From JAFGFY01 sp964520425 (GTDB lineage: Bacteria > Desulfobacterota > DSM-4660 > Desulfatiglandales > HGW-15): a stretch of 23,853 bases of DNA. This document shows positions 1-7,301 of this stretch, piece by piece. How positions within the stretch are numbered: position 1 is the stretch's first letter; every line of letters begins with the position of its first letter. Position numbers and translations under genes: made by a program. The notes below the pieces were generated by a model that was not told where the DNA came from, did no database searches, and worked only from the letters and a program-made list of their open reading frames with translations. The DNA is taken from contig CAZFMX010000051.1 of NCBI GenBank assembly GCA_964520425.1, positions 1 through 23,853 on the forward strand, read 5' to 3'.

Positions 1-433
1 ATTCAGGATAATGAAAGCTATTTCTGAGACACGACACCAGTGCCCTGTATCATATATTCGCGGATCAAGTAAAAGATAAGGTATGGGCTGTTCCTCAAGA
101 CGATATCTCAGAAAAAAATTCCACTGAATCCCGTAGTGATCTGAGCTTTGAGGGTTTAAGCCTCGAAACCCATGGCAGAATGTATAGCTCGCTTGGGAGA
201 AACAGCCTCTCAAAACCTCAAAGATCAGATCACCGCTACTGGCCCCTATAGATATCGTCTTGAGGGAATGGTTCATACCTCATCTCACATTGATACAATC
301 GAGTTCTCCATCAAGAACCCTGACCGTTATTCTCAGATATTCTAATACGATGCACCAGAAACCACTGAATACCAGTATTTTTCGAAGACAAGAACGATTC
401 GATCTGTAAGAACAGGAACTCCAGAGTACCCAT
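1..433. other. Gene-free leader region holding a nested palindrome
   Basis: No convincing coding frame is visible here; the short minus-strand frames overlap the repeat and the following gene. The stretch is dominated by the palindromic element at 80-279. Bases 280-433 must carry the promoter of the downstream MetE-like gene. A TAATAC hexamer near 340 could be a -10 box, but I find no good -35 partner, and no strong ribosome binding site precedes the ATG at 434. Confidence 0.5.
80..279. repeat. Nested palindromic repeat, copy 1 (about 200 bp)
   Basis: The outer arms are inverted repeats: 80-108 pairs with 250-279, including an uninterrupted 14-bp block TCAAGACGATATCT on the left and its complement on the right. 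An inner pair, 137-157 against 213-232 (TGATCTGA core, then CTTTGAGG), gives a second stem with one mismatch and one indel. The outer arms are clearly related in sequence to those of the larger palindrome at 2529-2933, while the inner stem differs. This looks like a MITE- or REP-like mobile palindrome able to form a branched cruciform; no coding capacity is seen. Confidence 0.75.
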
Positions 434-1498
434 ATGAACAAGAACTCAAACCATACAGAAGCCGGCTTCCGCTTTCGTGCCACAGGGATCGGCAGCGTTC
501 CATTCGCGGATGTGACACAGACGTGCCTTCACATCTTGAAATGTCTTCCGGAAATCCCCTTTTGGCCACAATTGGTCAAACGGAGTCATCTAGAAGACAT
601 GCATATCCAATTCAGTGAAGGTCTGCCCTTGTTGAAGATCATTGACAACAAGAGAGCCCTCACCGTGTCTCCCGACTACAGGGAGTCTGAGCTTGTCACT
701 TTTTATGATCATTTCTTAGCAGATGACCTGGATTATTTCGCTATTAGCGAAGAGTACGCCCCCGGACTTGCTGAACTCATAAGGTTAATCCAAGAAAATC
801 CCAAGAAATATGGACCCTACATAAAGGGACATAGCGTGGGGCCCATCACTTTTGCCGCAGGTATTACCGTCCCTGATGGAAAATCTCTGCTATATGATCC
901 CGAATTGCTGGAAGCCATGGTAAAGGGACTTTCAATCAAAGCCCTCTGGCAGGTTAAAGAAATGGAGAGATCCGGGAAAAAACCTATTATTTTTTTGGAC
1001 GAACCCTACCTTTCAGGCTACGGTTCTGCGTTTTCACCCATTGAACGTCATGAGGTCATCAGCCTTCTTAAAGAACTCATTGACTATGTCAGAGAGAGAT
1101 CCGATGCACTCACGGGAATCCACTGCTGTGGTAACACGGACTGGTCCATGATCATGGAGGCCGGTCCCGATATTGTCAATTTCGATGCCTATGAATACAT
1201 GGACTTCTTTCTCCTATACCCAGATCATATTTCCCGCTTTTTACAAGGAGGAGGAATCATCGCGTGGGGGGTCGTCCCAACTTCGGCCTATACGGGTATG
1301 GAGTCCGTAGAGGACATTTTCTTGAGACTTGAAAGAGGTCTGAATCGTGCCTATGAGTTGGGATTGGATAAAGAACAGGTCATTCGGAATTCCATTCTGA
1401 CCCCGAGTTGCGGAATGGGAAGCATGGACGAGACCTCAACCCTTCGTATTATGGATTTATTATCTGCACTGCCCGAGAAATGTGAGGATCTGGCCTAG
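434..1498 (+). CDS. MetE/UROD-superfamily methyltransferase-like protein (core methionine-synthase type)
   Basis: A 354-residue TIM-barrel protein resembling the C-terminal catalytic half of cobalamin-independent methionine synthase and the uroporphyrinogen decarboxylase superfamily. The likely zinc ligands are present: His230 and Cys232 in HCCGN (matching the MetE HxC), and Cys326 in TPSCGMGS (matching the last MetE cysteine). A FLDEP motif at 187-191 and a GHSVGPITF strand also fit. It lacks the N-terminal folate-binding half of MetE, so if it makes methionine the methyl donor is probably a methyl-corrinoid or another small donor, as in the short folate-independent methionine synthases. Alternatively it is a corrinoid- or thiol-dependent methyltransferase of unknown substrate. 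It stands alone on the plus strand, convergent with trmL. The ATG at 434 lacks a strong Shine-Dalgarno sequence, but the conserved FRATGIGSVPF block follows about 13 residues later. The fold is confident, the reaction is not. Confidence 0.8.
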   Translation: MNKNSNHTEAGFRFRATGIGSVPFADVTQTCLHILKCLPEIPFWPQLVKRSHLEDMHIQFSEGLPLLKIIDNKRALTVSPDYRESELVTFYDHFLADDLDYFAISEEYAPGLAELIRLIQENPKKYGPYIKGHSVGPITFAAGITVPDGKSLLYDPELLEAMVKGLSIKALWQVKEMERSGKKPIIFLDEPYLSGYGSAFSPIERHEVISLLKELIDYVRERSDALTGIHCCGNTDWSMIMEAGPDIVNFDAYEYMDFFLLYPDHISRFLQGGGIIAWGVVPTSAYTGMESVEDIFLRLERGLNRAYELGLDKEQVIRNSILTPSCGMGSMDETSTLRIMDLLSALPEKCEDLA

Positions 1499-1560
1499 TT
1501 AAAAACCTCTGAAATTCGTTTTCATCTTCAATCAATCCAAGCACCGTTTCAACCCCTAGG

Positions 1561-1576
1561 ACAACCGAAGTTGTCT
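1561..1576. other. Small stem-loop after the MetE-like gene
   Basis: GACAAC and GTTGTC flank a CGAA tetraloop about 65 bp after the stop at 1498. It has no following T-run, so it is a weak candidate for a terminator or RNA 3' end. Confidence 0.3.
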
Positions 1577-1625
1577 ATCCCATCAAATCAGATCATCAGC
1601 ATGTAGAGAACTGAATCATGGTTTG

Positions 1626-1912
1626 TCCGATTAATGAGTACGAATTGTTCAGAAATATTCCTGCACGCAGAGTATGGTGATGAAATCTTTTCTTTGATTC
1701 CGAGCCTCCCGACCTGGTCATTTCAAACAGTTACGGACGGGTGATGCCTCCCCCCTCCGCTGTTCTTCCCGCTTCTCCGAAGCGGGAAGCCAGGGGGTCC
1801 CCCATTCCGTAACTGTTTGAAATAACGTAGGCCTCCCGACAGTCATCCCGAAAAGACCTCATCACCATACTTGCCCTGTTCAACTGAGATGCAACTTCAT
1901 AGAATGGTGTAC
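1626..1912. repeat. Palindromic repeat A (about 288 bp, core orientation 1)
   Basis: Three levels of inverted symmetry are visible. Outer arms at 1674-1692 and 1850-1868 (ATGGTGATGA at the tip) match at 17 of 19 positions. Inner arms at 1721-1737 and 1806-1822 (TTTCAAACAGTTACGGA) are perfect over 17 bp. A central hairpin at 1765-1789 has 11-bp arms (CTTCCCGCTTC). A second copy lies at 4713-5001. The flanks of both copies align in the same direction, while the core is reversed. It occupies most of the convergent gap between the MetE-like gene and trmL, where the transcribed hairpins could also terminate both genes. No coding function is apparent. Confidence 0.85.
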
Positions 1913-1941
1913 TTATATAGCGGATCAACATGACGCCCTGT

Positions 1942-2445
1942 TCAGAACCGTCCCAGTTCATGCAGGTAATGATATACAACAATACCGACCGATGTGGAAA
2001 GATTGAGGCTGCGTACAGCACCCCAGATTGGTATCTTATAGCAGGGGTATCTGCTTCGAATTTCAGAAGGGAGACCAAGGGTCTCCTGCCCAAAAACCAA
2101 ATAATCCCCACGGTTCACTCTGGCTTTAGTGTAGTCCGTAGAGGAGTTCTTACTGAAAGCGATCAAATCCCCCTCCCCCGCTTTTTCCTTCTGAGCTAAA
2201 AACTCCTTAAAGCTGTCATGGTAACGAACGTCTACTTCATGCCAGTAATCCAATCCCGCCCTTTTCAGATGTTTGTCATCCACTTTAAAACCCAAGGGAT
2301 GGATCAGGTGCATCCTGACCTCTGCGGCCGCGCACAGTCGGGCAATATTGCCCGTGTTTGACGGGATTTCGGGCCGATGAAGAACCACATTCAGAAAGGG
2401 ATCTTCAATGATTCGATGTTCTATTTTTGTGATGTCCCGGGGCAT
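1942..2445 (-). CDS. trmL: tRNA (cytidine(34)-2'-O)-methyltransferase TrmL
   Basis: A 167-residue SPOUT methyltransferase, the usual size for TrmL, which 2'-O-methylates the wobble nucleotide of leucine tRNAs using S-adenosylmethionine. The family motifs appear in order: NTGNIAR at 30-36, the GQETLGLP loop at 119-126, and RSLNLSTSVGI at 145-155, which together form the trefoil-knot cofactor site. The gene starts at an ATG preceded by a purine-rich GGAAAAGAA. It is isolated, with repeat-filled intergenic DNA on both sides, convergent with the MetE-like gene and divergent from the molybdate-type transporter. Nothing looks broken. A role in tRNA modification is firmly supported by motif order and length; the exact position specificity is inferred from the family. 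Confidence 0.93.
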   Translation of the reverse strand: MPRDITKIEHRIIEDPFLNVVLHRPEIPSNTGNIARLCAAAEVRMHLIHPLGFKVDDKHLKRAGLDYWHEVDVRYHDSFKEFLAQKEKAGEGDLIAFSKNSSTDYTKARVNRGDYLVFGQETLGLPSEIRSRYPCYKIPIWGAVRSLNLSTSVGIVVYHYLHELGRF

Positions 2446-2528
2446 TTCTTTTCCATGTCCACGTCTTGAACTAAACCTTTTACTAATTATTATCTCGTAT
2501 CATTTATTCATAGTCTAAGTGCAAATGA

Positions 2529-2933
2529 GGCATGGGCTGTTCTTGAAAGACAATATCTCAAAAAGGGTTCCAGTGAGTACTCTTCCCGCATAGCGGGAAG
2601 CCTCAGGTAGCCCCCCAAAGGAGGACTCAAGGGACAGAGGCTTTTCTGTCGTGACTGGTGGGAGGACGCTGTCTTTTCGTGACTTATCTGTGGGGGAAGC
2701 CCTGGCTTCCCGCCTCGAAGAGGCGGGAAGAACAGTGGAGGGGGCAAGTTTCCCTCGCAGATAAGTCGCTAAAAAGACCAGGCCGGGAGCCTCGGAACGG
2801 AAAAAAAGCCTCTATCCCTTGGGCATCTCTCCTGTACGAAGCAACCATTCGTTTCTCGCTGGAACAGTCGAACCTTTCAGGGTCCGCCGCCACTAGACCC
2901 TATAGATATCGTCTTGAGAGAATAGTCCATGCC
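2529..2933. repeat. Nested palindromic repeat, copy 2 (about 405 bp)
   Basis: The outer arms 2529-2558 and 2904-2933 match at 24 of 30 positions and are related to the outer arms of the repeat at 80-279. Next inward, GTTCCAGTGAG near 2567 pairs with a matching block near 2860. A small hairpin lies on the left arm at 2582-2600 (CTTCCCGC, ATA loop). An inner stem 2628-2645 pairs with 2804-2821 at 17 of 18 positions. Inside that, GACTTATCTG at 2681 pairs perfectly with 2758-2767. The central hairpin at 2706-2730 has 11-bp arms CTTCCCGCCTC. The predicted fold is branched, cloverleaf-like. The core resembles repeats A and B, so this is probably a composite of the two repeat types. Confidence 0.8.
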
Positions 2934-3169
2934 ATATTTCACGGCCTAAAAATCGAGGATCTAGATCAAGAGCTAAAAGCATCGTTCTCAGAAAATACGA
3001 TAGGAGACACTAACATACTTGGGCACAAAACGCCACTTTGAGCACGGAATTATTTGACAACACTTTTTCTTTTACATATTCCCTCAATCATGCATATATA
3101 TCTTCACACGTGTCCAAAAACAACGTTCTTATTTTTCTCGGACAACAACGACACTGCCTATGAGTAGAC

Positions 3170-3331
3170 GAGACCTTTGAAAAATGCTCAATTTTGTTCA
3201 AGGTCAAGGAAGGCGAGAATTCTAACCCTCCCGATTTTCATCGGGACAGCCAGGAATACCCTTAAGTATTTCGAGGATTAGAATTTGAGTTTGACGCGCC
3301 TGTCCCGCCATAGTCTTCGACGAAGGCGGAA
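3170..3331. repeat. Cluster of short palindromic (REP-like) repeats upstream of the transporter
   Basis: Four hairpins follow one another. GACCTTTGAA near 3171 pairs with TTCAAGGTC near 3197. AATTCTAACCCTC at 3218-3230 pairs with 3273-3285 at 12 of 13 positions. Nested within that arm pair are TCCCGAT/ATCGGGA with a TTTC loop at 3229-3246 and an AATAC/GTATT hairpin near 3255-3269. Finally CCGCC and GGCGG at about 3307-3329 enclose CTTCG/CGAAG. Such short GC-rich palindromes resemble dispersed REP-type repeats of anaerobic Proteobacteria. They sit directly before the plus-strand gene at 3395, so they may lie in its leader RNA. Confidence 0.6.
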
Positions 3332-3394
3332 GATTGGACAAAAGGGGGCGCTTTTAAAAGGGCCTCCAGACAAAGATGAGGTAAAAACACTTCA

Positions 3395-4594
3395 ATGTCT
3401 CCGAGGTACAGGTTTAATCGATTGGAGTTTGCGGGCTCTCTGGGAGACTTGGGGACGCTCCTCCCTTTGGCCATAGGCATGATCGTTCTTTGTGGGCTTC
3501 ATCCATCAGGCCTCTTCTTTGCCGTGGGACTTTCATATCTACTCACAGGCACTTACTACGGAATTCCTGTACCTGTCCAGCCGATGAAGGTGATAGGGGC
3601 CTATGCCGTTGCCATGGGGCTGAGCGCTTCACAAGTCTTGGCGTCAGGTCTACTCATGGGCCTATTCCTTTTGATTATCGGCGGAACCGGGGCTGTGTCC
3701 CTGATCGGCAAGTACACACCCAAACCTGTCATAAGGGGAGTCCAATTTTCCACGGGGACCCTATTATTCGTCCAGGGAGTCAAGTTCCTGCTGGGGAGTT
3801 CATCATTTCAGGTTCTTCAAAGAGCTGCTGAGCCTTACATACGATTACAGACTCTGGGGCTGGTTCCGTTTGGAATTGTAATTGGAATTGCGGGCGCGAT
3901 TGTGACCTTTCTGTTCCTGAATAACAAGAGGCTTCCGGCTGGCCTTCTAGTGGTCTCAGGAGGCCTTGTTATCGGGCTCATTTTTGGCACCCATGAAGGA
4001 TTTGATCAATTCAGATTGGGTCTGTACTTACCCCCCGTTTTGCCCTATGGAATGACCACAGGGGTCGATCTTTCCTTTGCTTTGCTTGTTCTTGTCCTCC
4101 CACAGCTTCCAATGACCCTGGGAAATGCCGTCATCGCCAACGCCGACCTATCCAGAGAGTATTTTGGAAAGGATTCTGAGCGGGTGACCTACCGTGCTTT
4201 ATGCATCGACCAGGCCTTGGTCAATTTTTTGAGCTTTGTAGTAGGGGGTATGCCTCTGTGTCACGGAGCCGGAGGGTTGGCGGCTCATAAACGATTCGGG
4301 GCCCGGACCGCTGGTTCGAATATCATGATTGGCTCAACATTCCTCATCCTAGCCCTTTTCCTGGGCAAACACTCTCTTGCCCTGATCTACCTTCTTCCCC
4401 TCTCTGTTTTAGGTGTTCTTCTGATTTTTGCGGGCGCCCAGCTCGCCATGACCATCATCGACTTAAGGAGCGAAAAGGAGCTATTCGTGGCTTTGGCCAT
4501 ATTGAGCATTACTCTCGCCACAAACCTCGCCGTAGGTTTCATAGTAGGTTTTTCTCTTGCGTATGCCTTTAAATCAAACAGGCTTTCGATCTGA
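3395..4594 (+). CDS. MOT1-family molybdate/sulfate transporter
   Basis: A 399-residue, very hydrophobic membrane protein with about ten or more predicted helices. It matches the MOT1 branch of the SulP superfamily rather than classical sulfate permeases, because no STAS domain follows the membrane part. Family blocks are visible: FAGSLGDLGTLLPLA at 12-26, PVQPMK at 60-65, KPVIRGVQ in the middle, LPQLPMTLGNAVIA around 235-248 and CHGAGGLAAHKRFGAR around 288-303. MOT1 proteins take up oxyanions, best known for molybdate, needed here for molybdoenzymes; substrate choice between molybdate and sulfate is inferred. The ATG at 3395 is preceded by GAGG at 3378-3381, slightly far. The gene is monocistronic and convergent with cobO. 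No molybdenum-cofactor riboswitch was recognisable upstream. Confidence 0.88.
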   Translation: MSPRYRFNRLEFAGSLGDLGTLLPLAIGMIVLCGLHPSGLFFAVGLSYLLTGTYYGIPVPVQPMKVIGAYAVAMGLSASQVLASGLLMGLFLLIIGGTGAVSLIGKYTPKPVIRGVQFSTGTLLFVQGVKFLLGSSSFQVLQRAAEPYIRLQTLGLVPFGIVIGIAGAIVTFLFLNNKRLPAGLLVVSGGLVIGLIFGTHEGFDQFRLGLYLPPVLPYGMTTGVDLSFALLVLVLPQLPMTLGNAVIANADLSREYFGKDSERVTYRALCIDQALVNFLSFVVGGMPLCHGAGGLAAHKRFGARTAGSNIMIGSTFLILALFLGKHSLALIYLLPLSVLGVLLIFAGAQLAMTIIDLRSEKELFVALAILSITLATNLAVGFIVGFSLAYAFKSNRLSI

Positions 4595-4712
4595 AAAGCT
4601 CATTCGATCCATGGCATTGATGGTCTGTTGATGGTTCCGACATCTATTCCGGCTGTCACTCACACATTGGTTCCCGCTCCGCAGAAGTAGGCTTATTGAA
4701 GGTCCCGCTTCA

Positions 4713-5001
4713 TCCGATAAATGGGTGTGGATTATTATGAGATATTCCCATGCACAATGGGAATGGTGATGAGGTCTTTTCAGAGTGACTGTCGGGAGGT
4801 CTACGTTATTTCAAACAGTTATGGAATGGGGGACCCCCTGGCTTCCCGCTTCGAAGAAGCGGGAAGAACAGCGGAGGGGGGAGGCATCACCCGTCTGTAA
4901 CTGTTTGAAATGACCAGACCGGGAGACTCGGAACCGAAGAAAAGATTTCATAACCATTTGCTCGCTATCCAACTGAGATGTAACCTCGTATCATTGCATA
5001 C
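4713..5001. repeat. Palindromic repeat B (about 289 bp, core orientation 2)
   Basis: This is the homologue of the repeat at 1626-1912. Outer arms are 4763-4781 and 4939-4957, inner arms 4809-4825 and 4894-4910, and the central hairpin at 4841-4865 has perfect 11-bp arms CTTCCCGCTTC around a GAA loop. The left flank (TCCGAT...ATATTCC) and right flank (AACTGAGATG...) align directly with copy A, yet everything between the outer arms reads as the reverse complement of copy A. The repeat fills the convergent gap between the MOT1-type gene and cobO and could act as a bidirectional transcription stop. Confidence 0.85.
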
Positions 5002-5045
5002 CCATTAACCGGAGGAATTATAATTCAATAAGCCTGCCCATCAAC

Positions 5046-5561
5046 TCATTTCTCGATCCCCTTTCGTGCTGCAATGCCTTGATGATAGTAATGTTTGACT
5101 TCCAGCATTTCCGTGACAAGATCGGCCTTTTCCAATACGACAGGATCAGCGTATCTTCCGGTGATCACCAACTCTAGGTCTTCCGGTTTCATATCGATCA
5201 GTGCGACAAGGTCATGAGCGGAAAACAGGTTGTAGTGAACGGCAATATTGGCCTCATCCAGAATTACCATTTGATAATCCCCGGATCTGATGATCTGTAC
5301 TACATCATCATAGCCTTGTTGAGCCGCGTGGATGTCCTCGTCAGCGGGCGCCCGATTGATAAAACAATCAAGACCGTACTGCTTGAGAGTGATGAGATCC
5401 GAGAATCTCTCCATTGCCTTATGTTCACTGTATTCCATGCCTTTTACAAACTGCGCGATAAAGACATGAAGCCCGGCACCGGCTGCGCGCAGGGCCTGAC
5501 CAAACGCCGCCGTTGTCTTGCCCTTGCCATTCCCTGTATAGACTTGGACGTATCCTTTCAT
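5046..5561 (-). CDS. cobO: Cob(I)yrinic acid a,c-diamide adenosyltransferase (CobO/BtuR type)
   Basis: A 171-residue P-loop protein of the CobA/CobO/BtuR corrinoid adenosyltransferase family, which transfers the adenosyl group from ATP to reduced corrinoid and so makes or salvages adenosylcobalamin. The modified P-loop GNGKGKTT lies at 10-17, followed by AAGAGLHVFIAQFVKG, a VILDEANIA block and ELVITGR, all typical and in order. Length is usual for the family. The ATG at 5561 has a good ribosome binding site (AAGGGA, 4-nt gap). It lies 64 bp after the TolC-like gene on the same strand, so it may be the last gene of the export operon, although its function is unrelated to efflux. The only other possible corrinoid link nearby is the MetE-like protein, about 4 kb away on the other strand. 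Confidence 0.92.
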   Translation of the reverse strand: MKGYVQVYTGNGKGKTTAAFGQALRAAGAGLHVFIAQFVKGMEYSEHKAMERFSDLITLKQYGLDCFINRAPADEDIHAAQQGYDDVVQIIRSGDYQMVILDEANIAVHYNLFSAHDLVALIDMKPEDLELVITGRYADPVVLEKADLVTEMLEVKHYYHQGIAARKGIEK

Positions 5562-5625
5562 CGCTTCCCTTATGCTGTGAATTCTATTGATGAGACATCA
5601 TCAAATATCGATAACCTTTCAATTC

Positions 5626-7265
5626 TCACTCTTGAGGTATGATGGGCTCCCATTGTACCTTTGCAGCGCCCAGGAGTGTTCCCGTGGCATAGGCCAGATC
5701 GACAATGGCCATTTGATACTCGGTCAATGCGAGGATTTCTACCCTTTGAGCTTCGGCAAGTTCCGTTTGCGCGTTGCGGACATCTGTGGATGTACCCAGG
5801 CCCAGTTCGAACCGACGCCTTTCAGCCTTATACTGTTGNNNNNNNNNNGAATTGTCGTCTGTCTGCTGGCCAGAATGCGCTGCCAACACGCTTCGAGTTT
5901 ATCTATTTGCTGGAGTACCTCATACTTGATCTGTGCCTTTTTACTTTCCCTGCTGGACAAACGTTGTATCCGCTTATATACGGCCTCACGAAGCTGGCTC
6001 TTTGCTGCTTTGTTTCCAAGAGGAATGGATACATTCAGACCAAGACGATGATCCTTGTAGTCATTGTCTGCAAGCAGATCATAGGAATCACTTCTTGAAG
6101 AGCCAAGGCCGTTAATGTTGTACGTGTAATCCATCGTCACCTGAGGCAGAGTCTGATTTCGCCGATAGTCAATGGTGAGAGCATCCTGAGCGAGTTGGAG
6201 TTCCAACTCAAGCAATTCCATACGGTTCTCAATAGCGTTTGCCACCATTTGTGACCTATTGAGTTTATAGTAAACAGGATCAGGTTTTGTGGACGGAATC
6301 AGCACTGTTTTTGTTTCCATCCCCAGACCCGCCTTATTGAGCATCCGTTTGAGATCCCGCTCCGTATCGCGAACATCATTCTCTGCCTTAATAATGTCCT
6401 CGAGCTTCTGCGCGACACTTGCATGGGTTCGAATCACCTCGATCTGAGGTTTTGCCCCGACTTCCACAAAGCTTTTAGCCTGCTCAAACAGCTCTTGGGC
6501 CAATTCATACTGCTGTTTGCGCACGTCCAACAGCCTCCTGGTCGCATATAGTCTCCAGTACGCGCGATCTACATCAGCGATAATACGTATAGCCTCCATT
6601 TTTGTTCGGGCGTCAGTGATCTGCTGGTTGTATTCAGCAACGCGAATACCATATGTATTGACACGATTACCCGCGTTTCGAAGGAGTGGCTGACTAATAG
6701 AAGCTGAAACGCTGGAGTTATATGTAACGTTGTTATAAAACCAAGGAGAATCCGATTTAGACCGTCTGTCATTAAAGTTGAAGTCTATGGTCCCTCCTGT
6801 TCGTAGGGGGATGCTGACTCCAAAATTCGTATTGGCATTTTCACTGCTTGAACCTTCAAGTTGCGACGCGGGAGGGGAAGTGGACTTGGAATAGTCCACA
6901 TTGGCTGAGAATGTGGCCTCAAACTGGGCTTCCTCCTGACTGACGCTCTCGGCCGCAATGGTCGGATTGATAAGCTCAACCCTCAGGTCAAGATTGTTCT
7001 CCAGGGTCAATGCCCGGCATTCCTCCAAGGATATCGTGAGTTCGGCAGATTCCTGCTCATCCGGTTCAAACGTGGGAATCTCCTCTTCCTTGGCCTCCTC
7101 CAATTCCAGAGTCTCTATCTCCCGCAATTTCTCAGGAGGCGCCTCATAGGCAGAGAAGTTCTCTTTTTGACGAATATGTATGCATCCGGATAACAGAATA
7201 ACACCGAGTCCCGTGATGAGATATAATCTACCCATAGCCGATAATGCTGAAAATATTCTGATCAT
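5626..7265 (-). CDS. TolC-family outer membrane efflux lipoprotein, interrupted by an assembly gap
   Basis: The outer membrane channel of the export system, about 545 residues. The N-terminus is a lipoprotein signal with lipobox LLSGC (Cys28). Two OEP-type repeats follow, rich in long coiled-coil helices: LSLEECRAL-like LTISLEECRALTLENN near 75-91, SISQPLLRNAG, and AYWRLYATRRLLDVRKQQYELA, then LSIPLGN-like LNVSIPLGNKA and the closing FELGLGTSTDVRNAQTELAEAQ. The run of ten N at 5839-5848 breaks the frame: 472 codons precede it and 70 codons (from QQYKAERRRF) follow in another frame. The two frames join cleanly if the true gap length is 2 modulo 3, for example 8 or 11 nt, restoring about 3-4 codons. 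I therefore treat this as one intact gene, not a pseudogene. AAGGAG lies 10 nt before the ATG, and the gap to the upstream permease gene is 36 bp. Confidence 0.9.
5839..5848. other. Assembly gap (10 N)
   Basis: Ten consecutive undetermined bases inside the TolC-like gene. The coding frames on either side disagree by one register, so ten is a placeholder length rather than a measured one. Confidence 0.97.
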
Positions 7266-7301
7266 GTCAAAAATTCTCCTTAAGATAAAGCCTGCAGACT
7301 A

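Larger units (their letters stand above)
2446..3394. other. Long divergent intergenic region filled with repeats
   Basis: This 949-bp gap between trmL and the MOT1-type gene holds the nested palindrome at 2529-2933 and a second cluster of hairpins at 3170-3331. Between them (2940-3160) the DNA is AT-rich with no gene I can support. Open frames crossing it are built from palindrome sequence and show no recognisable protein. A promoter for the plus-strand transporter is expected in the last 300 bp, but I cannot place it. Confidence 0.6.

Noticed and set aside
2658..3041. A 127-codon plus-strand open frame upstream of the transporter
   Set aside because: Half of it is made of palindrome sequence, it has no recognisable domain, and the opposite strand also stays open through the same palindrome.
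3060..3394. A molybdenum-cofactor riboswitch before the MOT1-type gene
   Set aside because: The hairpins here are simple palindromes of REP type; I could not match the conserved pairing of the known riboswitch.
1626..5001. Repeats A and B as a CRISPR-like or transposon-end pair enclosing trmL and the transporter
   Set aside because: Only two copies 3 kb apart, with directly oriented flanks rather than a simple inverted pair, and each is a complete palindrome by itself.
5626..7265. TolC-like gene as a true pseudogene or two genes
   Set aside because: The frame change coincides exactly with the N run; both sides are well-conserved parts of one protein.
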